Shown here: in pieces, positions 1-8,692 of the stretch
How positions within the stretch are numbered: the first letter of the stretch is position 1
How the letters are laid out: the number at the start of each line of letters is the position of its first letter
The notes under the pieces: model-generated
The model's database searches: none
What the model was told of the DNA's origin: nothing
What the model saw: only the letters and a program-made list of their open reading frames with translations
Source: Buttiauxella brennerae ATCC 51605
GTDB lineage: Bacteria > Pseudomonadota > Gammaproteobacteria > Enterobacterales > Enterobacteriaceae
DNA length: 64,000 bases
NCBI RefSeq assembly: GCF_001654925.1
Contig: NZ_LXER01000015.1
Location: 1 to 64,000 of the forward strand
Direction: 5' to 3'
Program-made: the position numbers and the translations under genes

Positions 1-1
1 T

Positions 2-733
2 GAAGCAGGAGCGATAGCCTGGCAGGCAGAATACGATGAATGGGGCAATCAGCTGACAGAAGAAAATCCGCATCATCTGCAACAACTCATTCGTCTGCCG
101 GGCCAGCAGGCTGATGAAGAGACGGGATTGTATTACAACCGCCACCGTTATTATGACCCGCAACAGGGGCGGTATATTACCCAGGATCCTATTGGGTTGG
201 CGGGTGGGATGAATTTGTATGTTTATCCACTGAATCCAAACAAGAATATTGATCCTTTAGGATTAGAACCATTTACTGGTATTGATATGGGGGCAGGGAT
301 CAATGAACGAGCTTCTCTGGGTGAATGGATGACTGGGCATGGGGATTCTCCGGAGGAAATAAGTAAAGATATGGCGCCATTTTTACCACCAAATCCTATG
401 TCAAGAGAGTGTCGGGCATCTGGAACAGCTGCGTTAGGTACTGGTGTATCAGGATCTGTTTCAGCTAATGAAAATACAGGTGTTAGTGGGCTTGGCAGCA
501 TTCCAGTTGCTGCTGTTGGCGCACGCGCAAGTGCGACATGTGGGCTGAAATTTAGAGACCCTAAAGCTAAGGATTTAAAAGCAGCTGCTGGCTTTTCTAT
601 TGGATTCGGAATTGCAAGTATTGAGATAATGCAGACATCAACATGGCCAGAAGTATACATTGGTGCTGGGCCTGGGGCTGGCCCAGAACTTAAAATCCCA
701 TACAATCCTAATGTATCTGTACCATTTTTCTAG
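2..733 (+). CDS. Rhs family protein, C-terminal part (left end cut by window)
   Basis: Reading frame is open from the first bases, so the start lies outside the window. The first ~85 residues are the conserved end of the Rhs core: [13 protein letters not shown], then [15 protein letters not shown], then [11 protein letters not shown], ending in the DPLGL motif after which Rhs proteins carry a variable toxin tip. The tip of about 160 residues is glycine- and alanine-rich and has no catalytic motif I recognise. Rhs proteins are secreted polymorphic toxins, typically delivered by a type VI system, with the tip released into a neighbouring cell. The small gene 11 bp downstream fits the usual toxin-immunity order. 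The tip is more AT-rich than the core, as expected for exchangeable tips. Family assignment is secure; toxin activity is unknown. Confidence 0.9.
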   Translation, partial: EAGAIAWQAEYDEWGNQLTEENPHHLQQLIRLPGQQADEETGLYYNRHRYYDPQQGRYITQDPIGLAGGMNLYVYPLNPNKNIDPLGLEPFTGIDMGAGINERASLGEWMTGHGDSPEEISKDMAPFLPPNPMSRECRASGTAALGTGVSGSVSANENTGVSGLGSIPVAAVGARASATCGLKFRDPKAKDLKAAAGFSIGFGIASIEIMQTSTWPEVYIGAGPGAGPELKIPYNPNVSVPFF

Positions 734-744
734 GTAGGGTAAAT

Positions 745-1038
745 ATGTGTGAAGAAATTAGAATTGCCAGAATTATTGTGTTCTTTATTATATTTTCATT
801 GGCTTTAATTGCCGTCTTTTCAGGAATGAATTTTTGCAAGAGGAAAAACATAGATTTTAATACAATCACTGGTATGTTTGAAATGTATGCTCGGGTATTT
901 AAATTTGAAGATAAGATGTTTTCTTTCTTGATGCTAATTTGCATGTACGGAGGTGCTTTGCTCGGGATAATTATGATCGGTATCAGTTTTTGGGCCGAAG
1001 GGAAAGGATGTGTGTTCCCAACGCAACATAATAAATAA
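745..1038 (+). CDS. small membrane protein, putative immunity protein to the first Rhs tip
   Basis: A 97-residue protein whose ATG follows a purine-rich GGTAGGGT site. Two hydrophobic stretches, about residues 8-27 (ARIIVFFIIFSLALIAVF) and 60-83 (FSFLMLICMYGGALLGIIMI), predict two inner-membrane helices joined by a charged loop. It starts 11 bp after the stop of the Rhs tip, the position where cognate immunity genes sit. I recognise no named family. The immunity role is inferred only from position, size and membrane nature; membrane immunity would suit a tip that acts on or from the membrane. Confidence 0.6.
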   Translation: MCEEIRIARIIVFFIIFSLALIAVFSGMNFCKRKNIDFNTITGMFEMYARVFKFEDKMFSFLMLICMYGGALLGIIMIGISFWAEGKGCVFPTQHNK

Positions 1039-1108
1039 CCATCAATGCAGAGGTGTTAGTGTAACTTAAAAGGTCTGGAGAGTATTTTGTACGGAAGGAT
1101 ATGTTGGG

Positions 1109-1696
1109 TTGAGGGGTGGGTGGAATTTGTATACATATCCGCTGGATCCAGTTAAGGGAGTAGATCCATTAGGGCTGATTACATTTAGTGGTGCATTTGG
1201 TAAGGAGGCTGGTTCAGCAGTGAATGCTGCTTCCGAAGGCTATATGTCATACGAAGAAGCATCGGCAACAATAGATGCGGCAAATGGACCAACATATTCA
1301 CCATTACTATTTTCAGTTAGTGCTGATGCCGGCGTATCTGGTTATGGAGTATTTGGTGGAAGTTTTTCTGGTGGAGTTCTTACCGGAAATGGCGATAAAG
1401 GATTGGATTTATGTTCGTATCTTATGGCATGTCAGGGAGTTGGGGGCGGTGCTGCGGGTGCTATTTCTCTATCAGGTACTATCAGTAATGCACCTCCCAG
1501 CAGTGGCATGACTATTCTTTCCGGGGCAACGACCGATGTTGGCTTTATTATTAATGGTTCTACGACTGGCTTGGTTGAAATAAATGGCAGTAATGGTCCT
1601 ATAAATCTTTCTGCTACCCTTGCTGCTGGGGTGGGAGGGGGAACATTCTCAGGTGGTATAACTTGCCAACAATATACTCGCTGTATAGTTAATTGA
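1109..1696 (+). pseudogene. orphan Rhs C-terminal tip without its core
   Basis: Similarity to the Rhs core begins abruptly at GLRGGWNLYTYPLDP and runs through the DPLGL boundary; upstream sequence is unrelated and there is no credible ATG with a ribosome site, only a TTG at 1109. The unique tip of about 170 residues is rich in Gly and Ser (SVSADAGVSGYG, GGGAAGAISLSG) and loosely echoes the composition of the first tip. This is the usual form of a silent, displaced rhs tip that can be swapped onto the main gene by recombination through the short core homology. It is probably not translated alone. The following lipoprotein remnant would be its immunity partner. Confidence 0.7.
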
Positions 1697-1706
1697 GATA
1701 AATATT

Positions 1707-2127
1707 ATGATTAATAGAAAGATATTGTATTGCTTTGTTTTTTTCTGCCTTTAGTAGGGTGTAATGATACTAATGTGAATATTGCTAAAGAGAAAGTGCA
1801 AGAATTTCATGTTAAATATAATGAAAAAGAATTTGATGTTATTTATGATACGATTTTGTCTAAAGAGTTTAAAGAATCTATGAATAGGGATAATGGTGTT
1901 CCATTTATGAGCAATGTGTATGATATATTTGGGGGTTATCAGAATAGTGAATTAAAAAAACTAACGTAATCACAGGGTTTATTGGTGGTGAAAAAATAGA
2001 ATTATTTTATTATTCTAACTATAAAAAATATACCGTAAATGAATTATTTGTTCTGAAAAAAGAAAATGATAGTTATAAAATAATTAAAGTAGAATATTCT
2101 AATACTCAAGTGAGGAGTGGTAAATAG
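1707..2127 (+). pseudogene. putative lipoprotein immunity gene, interrupted by two frameshifts
   Basis: ATG at 1707 opens MINRKILYCFVFF, then a stop follows in the same frame. Reading the run of seven T at 1738-1744 as eight joins this to FLPLVGCNDTN, giving a clean lipoprotein signal with an LVGC lipobox. A second break lies at the run of seven A at 1954-1960: reading eight A continues in frame through ITGFIGGEKIELFYYS to a stop at 2125-2127. The repaired product is about 140 residues: lipid-anchored, then a charged domain with a strand-rich end. It stands 10 bp after the orphan tip, so an immunity role is plausible. Either true decay or single-base assembly errors in homopolymers could explain the two breaks. 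Function is not recognised. Confidence 0.6.
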
Positions 2128-2284
2128 ATTTCATAGCATTGATAACATATGTGAATTTACCATGTTCTAATGAAAATACATGATCAATTGACAATGTTTA
2201 ACTGATGACAAATAGATATAAGCTGAATCAGAAAATACGGCCCGCTGCAGAGAGTATTTTTCAGTTCATGTAAACAAAAGGATT

Positions 2285-2631
2285 TATGTATGACCGGTAA
2301 ACCCGCGGCACGGTGGGCGACATGACGGCAACAGCCGCGCTGGAAAAAGCCGTACGCTGGCGGAGAAACTGCAGCAGGACGCGGGGCTGGGTGCTGATGC
2401 AGTGGACAGCTCAGTGACCAGAGCCGCCAGTGGCTGACGCAGTGCGGGCTGAGCGTGGAGCAGATGGAAAAGCAGCTGGAGCTGGAACACACGCCGGAAA
2501 GAAAAATCCATCTTTACCACTGCGACCACCGGGGACTGCCGCTGGCGCTGATTGATGAAACCGGAGCGATAGCCTGGCAGGCAGAATACGATGAATGGGG
2601 CAATCAGCTGGCGGAGGAGAACCCGAGTTGA
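2285..2631 (+). pseudogene. decayed rhs core fragment
   Basis: Rhs core sequence is visible in more than one frame. From about 2405 the frame reads [19 protein letters not shown], then [19 protein letters not shown] and [18 protein letters not shown], all standard late-core Rhs text, ending in a TGA at 2629-2631. Relative to the copy at the start of the window, the stretch after the NP codons has lost roughly a dozen bases, which shifts the frame into the next feature. Further upstream (2290-2400) only scattered core-like words remain. No intact product. Confidence 0.7.
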
Positions 2632-3243
2632 TCCGTCTGCCGGACCAACAGGCTGATGAGGAGACGGGGTTATATTACAACCGCCATCGTTATTATGACC
2701 CGCAACAGGGGCGATATATTATCCAGGATCCGATTGGGCTGGCGGGTGGGTGGAATTGGTATACAGATCCACTGAATCCTACTAAGTATATAGATCCATT
2801 GGGATTAACTAAAACCGCTCAGTCGTATATCGTTAGTAGAGATCTAGCAGCTCTTGGTGATGAGGCTAGATCTCGTTGGAATCCACTTACACATACGTTT
2901 ACAGTAACGACAGATGGTCAGGGAATATATTGCATACGTATAGTTGGGGGAATGATGAAAATTTAAAAGGGTGGAATTTAGATCAACCATCGATATAAAA
3001 ACAGCCAGAGAAGCATTGGATAATGATTTGTCCAAGCCAACACTGGCCGAAAATTATTGTGTGGAACAGGCATATAATGAATTAAATAAGAAAGGAAATG
3101 AACATATAAATTTATTCATTGCAAGGAATTGTAAGCAAGAAACAAATAAATTATTATTGGAAGCAATGTCTATTTTTACTAATGGCCGTTGGGGAGCGTC
3201 ACCGTTTCCACCGAAACCAGGTATATATGGGTATTCATATTGA
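2595..3243 (+). pseudogene. rhs core end plus third Rhs tip, frameshifted
   Basis: Frame from 2595 reads the core end ([35 protein letters not shown]) and enters a new tip. After 2920 the tip leaves this frame: with one extra base in the GGG run at 2921-2923 it continues as [19 protein letters not shown], and with one more base near 2990 it continues as DIKTAREALDNDLSKPTLAE to the stop at 3241. The repaired tip (about 140 residues, ending YGYSY) resembles a tip type I recall from other enterobacterial Rhs proteins, with a WGN...KGWNLDQ motif and a later NELNKK...NC region. As assembled it cannot make one protein. The next ATG is 2 bp after the stop. Confidence 0.65.
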
Positions 3244-3245
3244 TT

Positions 3246-3526
3246 ATGAAAAATATATTTTTGAGTTTGTTAATCGCCGCTGGTGTTAGCATGGTTTCTG
3301 TTATTATCTATACGGAATTCATTAGCTTGTATGGTAAGGGGTGTTATTTTTTCTATGTTAAATTATTTTTTGCATTGAGTATTATTGGTGGTGGAGGGGG
3401 GTCTATTGCATTTTATACACAATAAAAAAGGAAGGTTTTATTTGTAGTGTTGCTTACGGAGTCCTCACCTCGTTTATGATATTTTTTTTGATCGGGTTTA
3501 TTATTGTAAATACTTATGGATCATAG
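3246..3526 (+). pseudogene. small membrane protein, putative immunity to the third Rhs tip, frameshifted
   Basis: ATG at 3246 gives 59 residues (MKNIFLSLLIAAGVSMVSV..., second helix VKLFFALSIIGGGG) to a TAA at 3425. Just before that end lies a run of six G. With seven G the frame stays open as VYCILYTIKKEGF then a third hydrophobic helix LTSFMIFFLIGFIIV, stopping at 3524-3526. The repaired protein of about 93 residues with three membrane helices is close in size to the first immunity candidate. Start chosen because it sits 2 bp after the tip stop; an upstream in-frame extension from 3189 overlaps the tip and has no ribosome site. Immunity role is inferred from position. Confidence 0.5.
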
Positions 3527-3601
3527 CTTTCAATAATTAAAAGAAATGGATCGAAATATGGTCATGATCGCAGGTAAGTCGTACTGATAAATGCTTAGGA
3601 C

Positions 3602-3649
3602 GGCACTGACTGGCGGGCAGAACTGAACCCGTGGGGCAGCAGTATTTAA
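3602..3649 (+). pseudogene. trace of a further rhs core
   Basis: Sixteen codons read GTDWRAELNPWGSSI and stop. The words DWRAE and NPWG match the Rhs core segment equivalent to [10 protein letters not shown] elsewhere in this window. It is too short to be a gene and marks an older end of the rhs locus. Confidence 0.45.
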
Positions 3650-3741
3650 TGATTTTGCCGATTCTTTGGTTTGTCGTTCCTGGCAAAGGTTGCCTTGTGA
3701 TGGTGGTTAATTAAGTTGATTAACCCTTGTGTTATGCCATT

Positions 3742-3789
3742 TAAATGAGAATCATTTGCTTTTGTTGGCGGAAATGATAATAATTATCA
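3742..3789. promoter_or_regulatory. two Fur-box-like sites upstream of yncE
   Basis: Two sites resemble the Fur consensus GATAATGATAATCATTATC. Site one, about 3743-3759, contains AATGAGAATCATT, a perfect 5-3-5 inverted repeat. Site two, about 3770-3789, reads GAAATGATAATAATTATC, nearly the full consensus. They lie 70-115 bp before the yncE start. E. coli yncE is reported as iron-responsive, which fits; binding itself is inferred. Confidence 0.65.
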
Positions 3790-3858
3790 ACAGTGCTTTG
3801 AGCTATAGCTAATATCCTGTTAGTTATAGCTTTTTACTTACTGTTGATAAGGATATTT

Positions 3859-4923
3859 ATGTCTGCTTTACCACAAACCCGCCTGCGTGCATTGCCTGCT
3901 TTAATGCTCTCCAGCCTGCTGTTTTCCAGTTCACTGTTTGCCGATACCTCATTCATGGTCGAAAGAAAACCCGTTGGCAAAGGCGCGTACGAAATGGCCT
4001 ATAGCGCGGATCAGTCCGCACTGTATGTTGCCACTTCCCAAAGCCGCAAACTGGATAAAGGCGGGGTGGTTTATCGCCTTGACCCGGCAACGCTCGAAGT
4101 GACTCAGGCTATTCATAACAACCTGAAGCCGTTCGGCGTGGCGCTCAACAAAACCACCGGTACATTGTTCCTTGGCAACACCACCAGCAGTGCGGTGACG
4201 GCGATTAACAGCAAAACAGGCGATGTGATTAAAACGCTTGTGGTGGATGAAACCAAACGTACCGAAACGGCGCGCCCGCTGATGCCGCGCCAGTTAGTGG
4301 TTAACGAGGCCACCAACACGTTGTATATGGGCGGGTTGGGTGAGTCCAGCGTGCTGTGGGTGATTGATGGAGCAACGCTTGAATTGCGCGATACCATTAA
4401 AGATCTTGGCAAAATGGCGACGGGGCTGGCGATTGATGCGCAAGCATCACGCATTTACATGACCAATGCCGACAACGAATTTATCGTTATCGACAGCAAA
4501 ACCAATAAGGTTATCTCGCGCACCAAACTGGACACCGAAGGCGAGCATTTCTACCTGAATATTGCGCTTGATACTGCAAACAACCGTGCGTTTGTCAGCG
4601 ATTCGAAGTCACCGCAGCTATTGGTTGTGGATACCCAAACCAGCAAAGTGCTGAACAAAGTGGATGTGCCGCTGGGGCTGGATGTGCTGTTTAACCCGAC
4701 GCGCAACGAAGTCTACGTGACGCATCGCAAAGCCGGTAAAGTCAGCGTGATTGATGCGAAGAGCTACAAAGTGCTGGAGACTATCGACACACCTGCATTG
4801 CCAAATAGCCTCGCGTTGTCACCAGATGGGCAGCAGCTGTTTGTCAGCGTGAAACAACCGGGTAGCCGCGAAAAAGAGCCGACCAGCCCGGATGATATCG
4901 TGCGGATTAGCTTTAAGAACTGA
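3859..4923 (+). CDS. yncE: YncE, periplasmic beta-propeller protein
   Basis: A 354-residue protein that aligns along its length with E. coli YncE, including KPVGKGAYEMAYS, SQSRKLDKGGVVYRLDP and THRKAGKVSVIDAKSYKV. Residues 1-30 form a signal peptide ending near LFADT, so the product is periplasmic. The rest is a seven-bladed propeller of repeated strands with VVD/VID words (YVTN/NHL-like). YncE has been described as an iron-repressed, DNA-binding periplasmic protein of uncertain role. Start at 3859 was chosen over the TTG at 3844 because AAGGA precedes it at good spacing. Two Fur-like boxes lie upstream. It is convergent with ydbK across a REP pair. Confidence 0.95.
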   Translation: MSALPQTRLRALPALMLSSLLFSSSLFADTSFMVERKPVGKGAYEMAYSADQSALYVATSQSRKLDKGGVVYRLDPATLEVTQAIHNNLKPFGVALNKTTGTLFLGNTTSSAVTAINSKTGDVIKTLVVDETKRTETARPLMPRQLVVNEATNTLYMGGLGESSVLWVIDGATLELRDTIKDLGKMATGLAIDAQASRIYMTNADNEFIVIDSKTNKVISRTKLDTEGEHFYLNIALDTANNRAFVSDSKSPQLLVVDTQTSKVLNKVDVPLGLDVLFNPTRNEVYVTHRKAGKVSVIDAKSYKVLETIDTPALPNSLALSPDGQQLFVSVKQPGSREKEPTSPDDIVRISFKN

Positions 4924-4930
4924 TTCGAGG

Positions 4931-5004
4931 GGTGGATGTCGCTTGCGCTAATCCACCCTGGAAATGCCTTCCGTAGGTCGGATTAGCGCAGCGACATCCG
5001 ACAT
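4931..5004. repeat. REP/BIME pair between convergent yncE and ydbK
   Basis: Two inverted-repeat units face each other: GGTGGAT...ATCCACC at 4931-4958 and GTCGGAT...ATCCGAC at about 4976-5002, sharing the inner words TCGCTTGCGCTA and TAGCGCAGCGA. Near-identical units occur at 34237-34319 and a related one at 39929-39954. The placement between two convergent genes is typical of REP elements and may end both transcripts. Confidence 0.75.
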
Positions 5005-5011
5005 TACCCAA

Positions 5012-8000
5012 CTACTCGCTATCAGCCTTTTCTGCTTTACCTGCCATCTGAGCCAGGAAGTCGTAGCGTTTTTGCAAATCGACGGCAGCATCTTTCCATA
5101 ACTGCTCGGCGACTTCCGGTTGTTGCGCATTCAGGCGACGGAAACGTTGCTCTTTCATCAAGGTATCAGCCAGTGCATCAGAAGGTGGACGGGAGTCCAG
5201 CGCCAGCGGCAGTTTGCCTTCATCGGCACGACGTGGGTCGAAGCGATACAGCGGCCAGAAGCCGGTCGCGGTCAACTGACGCATTTGGTCGTGACTGAGC
5301 GCCAAATCGTAACCGTGCTCTTCACATGGGCTGTAGGCGATAATCAGCGATGGGCCTGGATAGGCTTCTGCTTCCTGAATGGCTTTCACCGTCTGGTTAA
5401 GCTGTGCGCCGAGTGAAATCTGCGCCACATAAACATGCCCGTACATCATCATGCTGACGCCGAGATCTTTACGCGCTTTACGCTTGCCGTGTTCGCCAAA
5501 TTTCGTCACCGCGCCAAGTGGCGTGGCTTTTGATGCCTGGCCGCCCGTGTTGGAATAACATTGCGTATCCAGCACCAGAATATTGACGTTTTCGGTCAGG
5601 CTAAGCACGTGATCCAGGCCGCCAAAGCCGATGTCATACGCCCAGCCGTCGCCACCAATCAGCCAGATAGATTTATCAACCATCGCGTCGGCGTCGGTGA
5701 TGAGCTGGCGCGCGTCCGAGTCGTCGATATTTGCCAGATGTTTGCGCAGTTCGATAACCTGTTCGCGGCGCACTTCTGGTGTGGCCTCAGCATGAAGCTG
5801 TTCGTTCAGTTCAGCAGGCAGTTGGTCAGCAAACTTACCGATCAGACGCATCACGCGGGCGCGATGTTGATCGACGGTCAGGCGGAAACCGAGGCCAAAT
5901 TCGGCGTTGTCTTCAAACAGTGAGTTTGCCCACGCCGGACCGCGCCCGTTGGCATCGGTGGTGTATGGCGTTGACGGCAAGTTACCGCCATAAATTGACG
6001 AGCAACCCGTGGCGTTGGCAATTAACATGCGGTCGCCATACAGCTGAGTCAGCAATTTAATGTACGGCGTTTCGCCACAGCCGGAACACGCGCCTGAATA
6101 TTCAAACAGCGGTTGAAGCAGCTGCGAAGTACGAATATCAATGCGCTCGAGGCTGGTGCGGTCCATTTCCGGTAGTTTAAGGAAGAAGTCGTAATTCTCT
6201 TTCTCTTCTTCAACGTGCTCAAGGCGCGACATCATATTGATGGCCTTGATTTCCGGGTTCTGGCGATCTTTTGCCGGGCAAACTTCGACACATAAATTAC
6301 AGCCGGTGCAATCTTCCGGTGCCACCTGCAGCACGTATTTCTGCCCGCGCATATCGCGGGATTTCACATCCAGTGATTGCAGTGCGGCAGGGGCGTTTTC
6401 CATCGCTTCAGGCTGTACGACTTTGGCGCGAATCGCCGAGTGCGGGCAGGCGGCAACGCAATGGTTACACTGGGTACAAATGTCCGGCTTCCAGATAGGA
6501 ATTTCTTCGGCAATGTTGCGTTTTTCCCACTGCGTGGTGCCCATCGGCCAGGTGCCGTCTGGTGGGAGTGCAGAAACAGGCAGCGCGTCGCCAAGGCCTG
6601 CGAGCATCGCGGCGGTGACGGTTTTGACGAAATCCGGTGCTGCATCGGAAACCACCGGCGGGCGCATCGGGCTGCTTTCATTCACTTCCTGCAAGGTCAC
6701 TTCGGCAAGCGACTCACGGGCTAAGGCTAAAGCCTGCCAGTTGCGCTCGACCAGTTCCTGACCTTTGCTGCTGTAACTTTTAGCAATCGCTCCTTGCAGT
6801 TCCGCCAGTGCGCTGTCGCCCGGCAGAATGTTGGTGAGATGGAAGAACGCCATCTGCATAACGGTGTTGATGCGCGCGCCAAGCTGGCATTCACGGGCGA
6901 TTTTCGCCGCGTTGACCACGAAGAAACGGGCTTTACGCTGGTTCAGAACCGCCTGAACTTCTTGCGGCAGGCGGTGCCACACTTCATCTGCGCCATAAGG
7001 CGTGTTCAGCAAGAAAATACCGCCCGGTTTCAGGCGCTCGGTCATCTGATATTTATCGATAAACTGCAACTGGTGGCAGCCAACAAAATCTGCCTTATCA
7101 ATTAGATAGGTTGAGTTAATCGGCTGCTCGCTGACGCGCAGGTGGGAAACCGTCAGGCCACCTGCCTTTTTCGAGTCATAGACAAAATAACCCTGCGTGA
7201 AGAACGGCGTCGAGTTACCGATGATTTTGATGTTGTTTTTGGTGGCTGATACGCTGCCGTCACTGCCCAGACCGTAGAACAGCGCTTCGAGTTTGGCGCG
7301 GTTCGGCAGAGTGTTTTCTGGCAATGGCAGAGATAAATTGGTGACGTCGTCGTAAATCCCCACGGTGAAGCGCGGGCGCGGTTTGGCCTGAGTCAGTTCG
7401 TTAAACACCGCCAGCACGCAGTCCGGGCCAAACTCTTTGGAAGAGAGGCCATAACGCCCGCCAATCACGCGCGGCAACGTTTCGCGTTCGCCACGGTTGA
7501 ACGCTTCGGCAAGAGAGGTCATCACGTCGAGATACAGCGGTTCTGCCAGCGCACCGGGTTCTTTGGTACGGTCGAGCACAGCAATCTGGCGCGCAGTTTC
7601 TGGCAATACTTCTAATAAATGATCGGCAGAGAAAGGGCGGAACAGGCGAACTTTTAGCACGCCCACCTTTTCGCCGCGCGTCAGTAATTCGTCGACGACT
7701 TCTTCACAGGTGCCGATGGCAGAACCCATCAGGATAATCACGCGTTCGGCTTGCGGGTGCCCGTAATATTCAAATGGGCGATATTGGCGGCCAGTAGTGG
7801 CGGCAAAGCTATTCATTGCCTGCTCAACGTGCTCATACACCGCGTCGTACCACAGGTTGCTGGCTTCGCGGGACTGGAAATAGGTATCCGGGTTGGCAGA
7901 GGTGCCACGGATCACCGGGTGTTCAGGGTTTAGCGCACGGGCACGGTGTTCATCAATCTCTTTTTGCGGCAGCAATTCCAGAATGGTGCTGTCAGCAATG

Positions 8001-8542
8001 GGCACAATTTTATTGATTTCATGTGAGGTGCGGAAACCATCAAAGAAATGAATAAACGGCACGCGACTCTTCAGGGTGGCGATATGCGAAATCAGCGCGA
8101 AGTCTTGTGCTTCCTGAACGCTGCTGGCGCACAGCATCGCACAACCGGTCTGGCGAATCGCCATCACATCTGAATGGTCACCAAAAATCGAGAGCGCGTG
8201 AGTGGCGACAGTACGCGCGGCCACATGCAATACAAACGGCGTTAGTTGCCCGGCCAGTTTGTAGAGTGTCGGGATCATCAGCAGTAAACCCTGCGATGAA
8301 GTAAACGAGGTGGAAAGCGCGCCGGTTTGCAGAGCACCGTGAACGGCGGCGATGGCGCCGGCTTCGGACTGCATTTCTACCACGCGAGGCGTATCGCCCC
8401 AGATGTTCTTGCGCCCGTCCCCGGACCACGCATCGGCAAGTTCCGCCATGGTGGAGCTGGGAGTTATCGGGTAGATGGCAATTACTTCGCTGGCACGAAA
8501 CGCGACTGACGCGACTGCACCATTGCCGTCGGTTGTGATCAT
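5012..8542 (-). CDS. ydbK: pyruvate:flavodoxin (ferredoxin) oxidoreductase YdbK
   Basis: A 1176-residue single-chain enzyme that converts pyruvate and CoA to acetyl-CoA and CO2 while reducing flavodoxin or ferredoxin. It matches E. coli YdbK almost throughout. Domain order is visible: N-terminal pyrimidine-binding domain (SEVIAIYPITPSSTMAE), transketolase C-like and gamma domains, two 4Fe-4S motifs near residues 689 and 747 (CTQCNHCVAACP, CTGCNLCVEVCP), a further cluster site GACSGCGET, and the thiamine-diphosphate domain with GGDGWAYDIG and CYSNTGGQ. The ATG at 8542 matches the E. coli start (MITxDGNGAV) and has AAGGGTG upstream; a longer form would run into the ERIC repeat. Cytosolic. E. 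coli ydbK responds to oxidative stress; I see no decisive operator here. Confidence 0.97.
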   Translation of the reverse strand: MITTDGNGAVASVAFRASEVIAIYPITPSSTMAELADAWSGDGRKNIWGDTPRVVEMQSEAGAIAAVHGALQTGALSTSFTSSQGLLLMIPTLYKLAGQLTPFVLHVAARTVATHALSIFGDHSDVMAIRQTGCAMLCASSVQEAQDFALISHIATLKSRVPFIHFFDGFRTSHEINKIVPIADSTILELLPQKEIDEHRARALNPEHPVIRGTSANPDTYFQSREASNLWYDAVYEHVEQAMNSFAATTGRQYRPFEYYGHPQAERVIILMGSAIGTCEEVVDELLTRGEKVGVLKVRLFRPFSADHLLEVLPETARQIAVLDRTKEPGALAEPLYLDVMTSLAEAFNRGERETLPRVIGGRYGLSSKEFGPDCVLAVFNELTQAKPRPRFTVGIYDDVTNLSLPLPENTLPNRAKLEALFYGLGSDGSVSATKNNIKIIGNSTPFFTQGYFVYDSKKAGGLTVSHLRVSEQPINSTYLIDKADFVGCHQLQFIDKYQMTERLKPGGIFLLNTPYGADEVWHRLPQEVQAVLNQRKARFFVVNAAKIARECQLGARINTVMQMAFFHLTNILPGDSALAELQGAIAKSYSSKGQELVERNWQALALARESLAEVTLQEVNESSPMRPPVVSDAAPDFVKTVTAAMLAGLGDALPVSALPPDGTWPMGTTQWEKRNIAEEIPIWKPDICTQCNHCVAACPHSAIRAKVVQPEAMENAPAALQSLDVKSRDMRGQKYVLQVAPEDCTGCNLCVEVCPAKDRQNPEIKAINMMSRLEHVEEEKENYDFFLKLPEMDRTSLERIDIRTSQLLQPLFEYSGACSGCGETPYIKLLTQLYGDRMLIANATGCSSIYGGNLPSTPYTTDANGRGPAWANSLFEDNAEFGLGFRLTVDQHRARVMRLIGKFADQLPAELNEQLHAEATPEVRREQVIELRKHLANIDDSDARQLITDADAMVDKSIWLIGGDGWAYDIGFGGLDHVLSLTENVNILVLDTQCYSNTGGQASKATPLGAVTKFGEHGKRKARKDLGVSMMMYGHVYVAQISLGAQLNQTVKAIQEAEAYPGPSLIIAYSPCEEHGYDLALSHDQMRQLTATGFWPLYRFDPRRADEGKLPLALDSRPPSDALADTLMKEQRFRRLNAQQPEVAEQLWKDAAVDLQKRYDFLAQMAGKAEKADSE

Positions 8543-8565
8543 GGAGACACCCTTACATTGCGCAA

Positions 8566-8692
8566 TATACCAGTCACCCTTCAAGTTGCAGGGTTGTTGG
8601 CTGCTCTCATTCACCCGAATCACTTACATGAGTAAGCTCATCGGGATTCATTCGATTGCCGCCTACCTGCAACTTGAAGTAGCTCAGGTATA
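8566..8692. repeat. ERIC element, full length (127 bp)
   Basis: Begins TATACC and ends GGTATA, exactly 127 bp, the canonical ERIC length. The centre ACATGAGTAAGCTCATCGGG and GGGATTCATTCGATTGCCGC match the conserved ERIC core used for typing primers, and the outer arms CTTCAAGTTGCAG and CTGCAACTTGAAG are inverted. It sits 23 bp upstream of the ydbK start codon, so it lies between promoter and gene or contains the leader. Confidence 0.9.

Noticed and set aside
1275-1511. 78-codon plus-strand frame inside the orphan Rhs tip
   Set aside because: It is an overlapping alternative frame of the glycine-rich tip; the tip frame continues from real core sequence.
2184-2529. Two minus-strand open frames over the rhs remnant
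   Set aside because: They are antisense to recognisable Rhs core text and read as Cys/Ser/His-rich noise.
8543-8623. Extended ydbK start at 8623
   Set aside because: The extra 27 residues are encoded by the ERIC element and lack family similarity.
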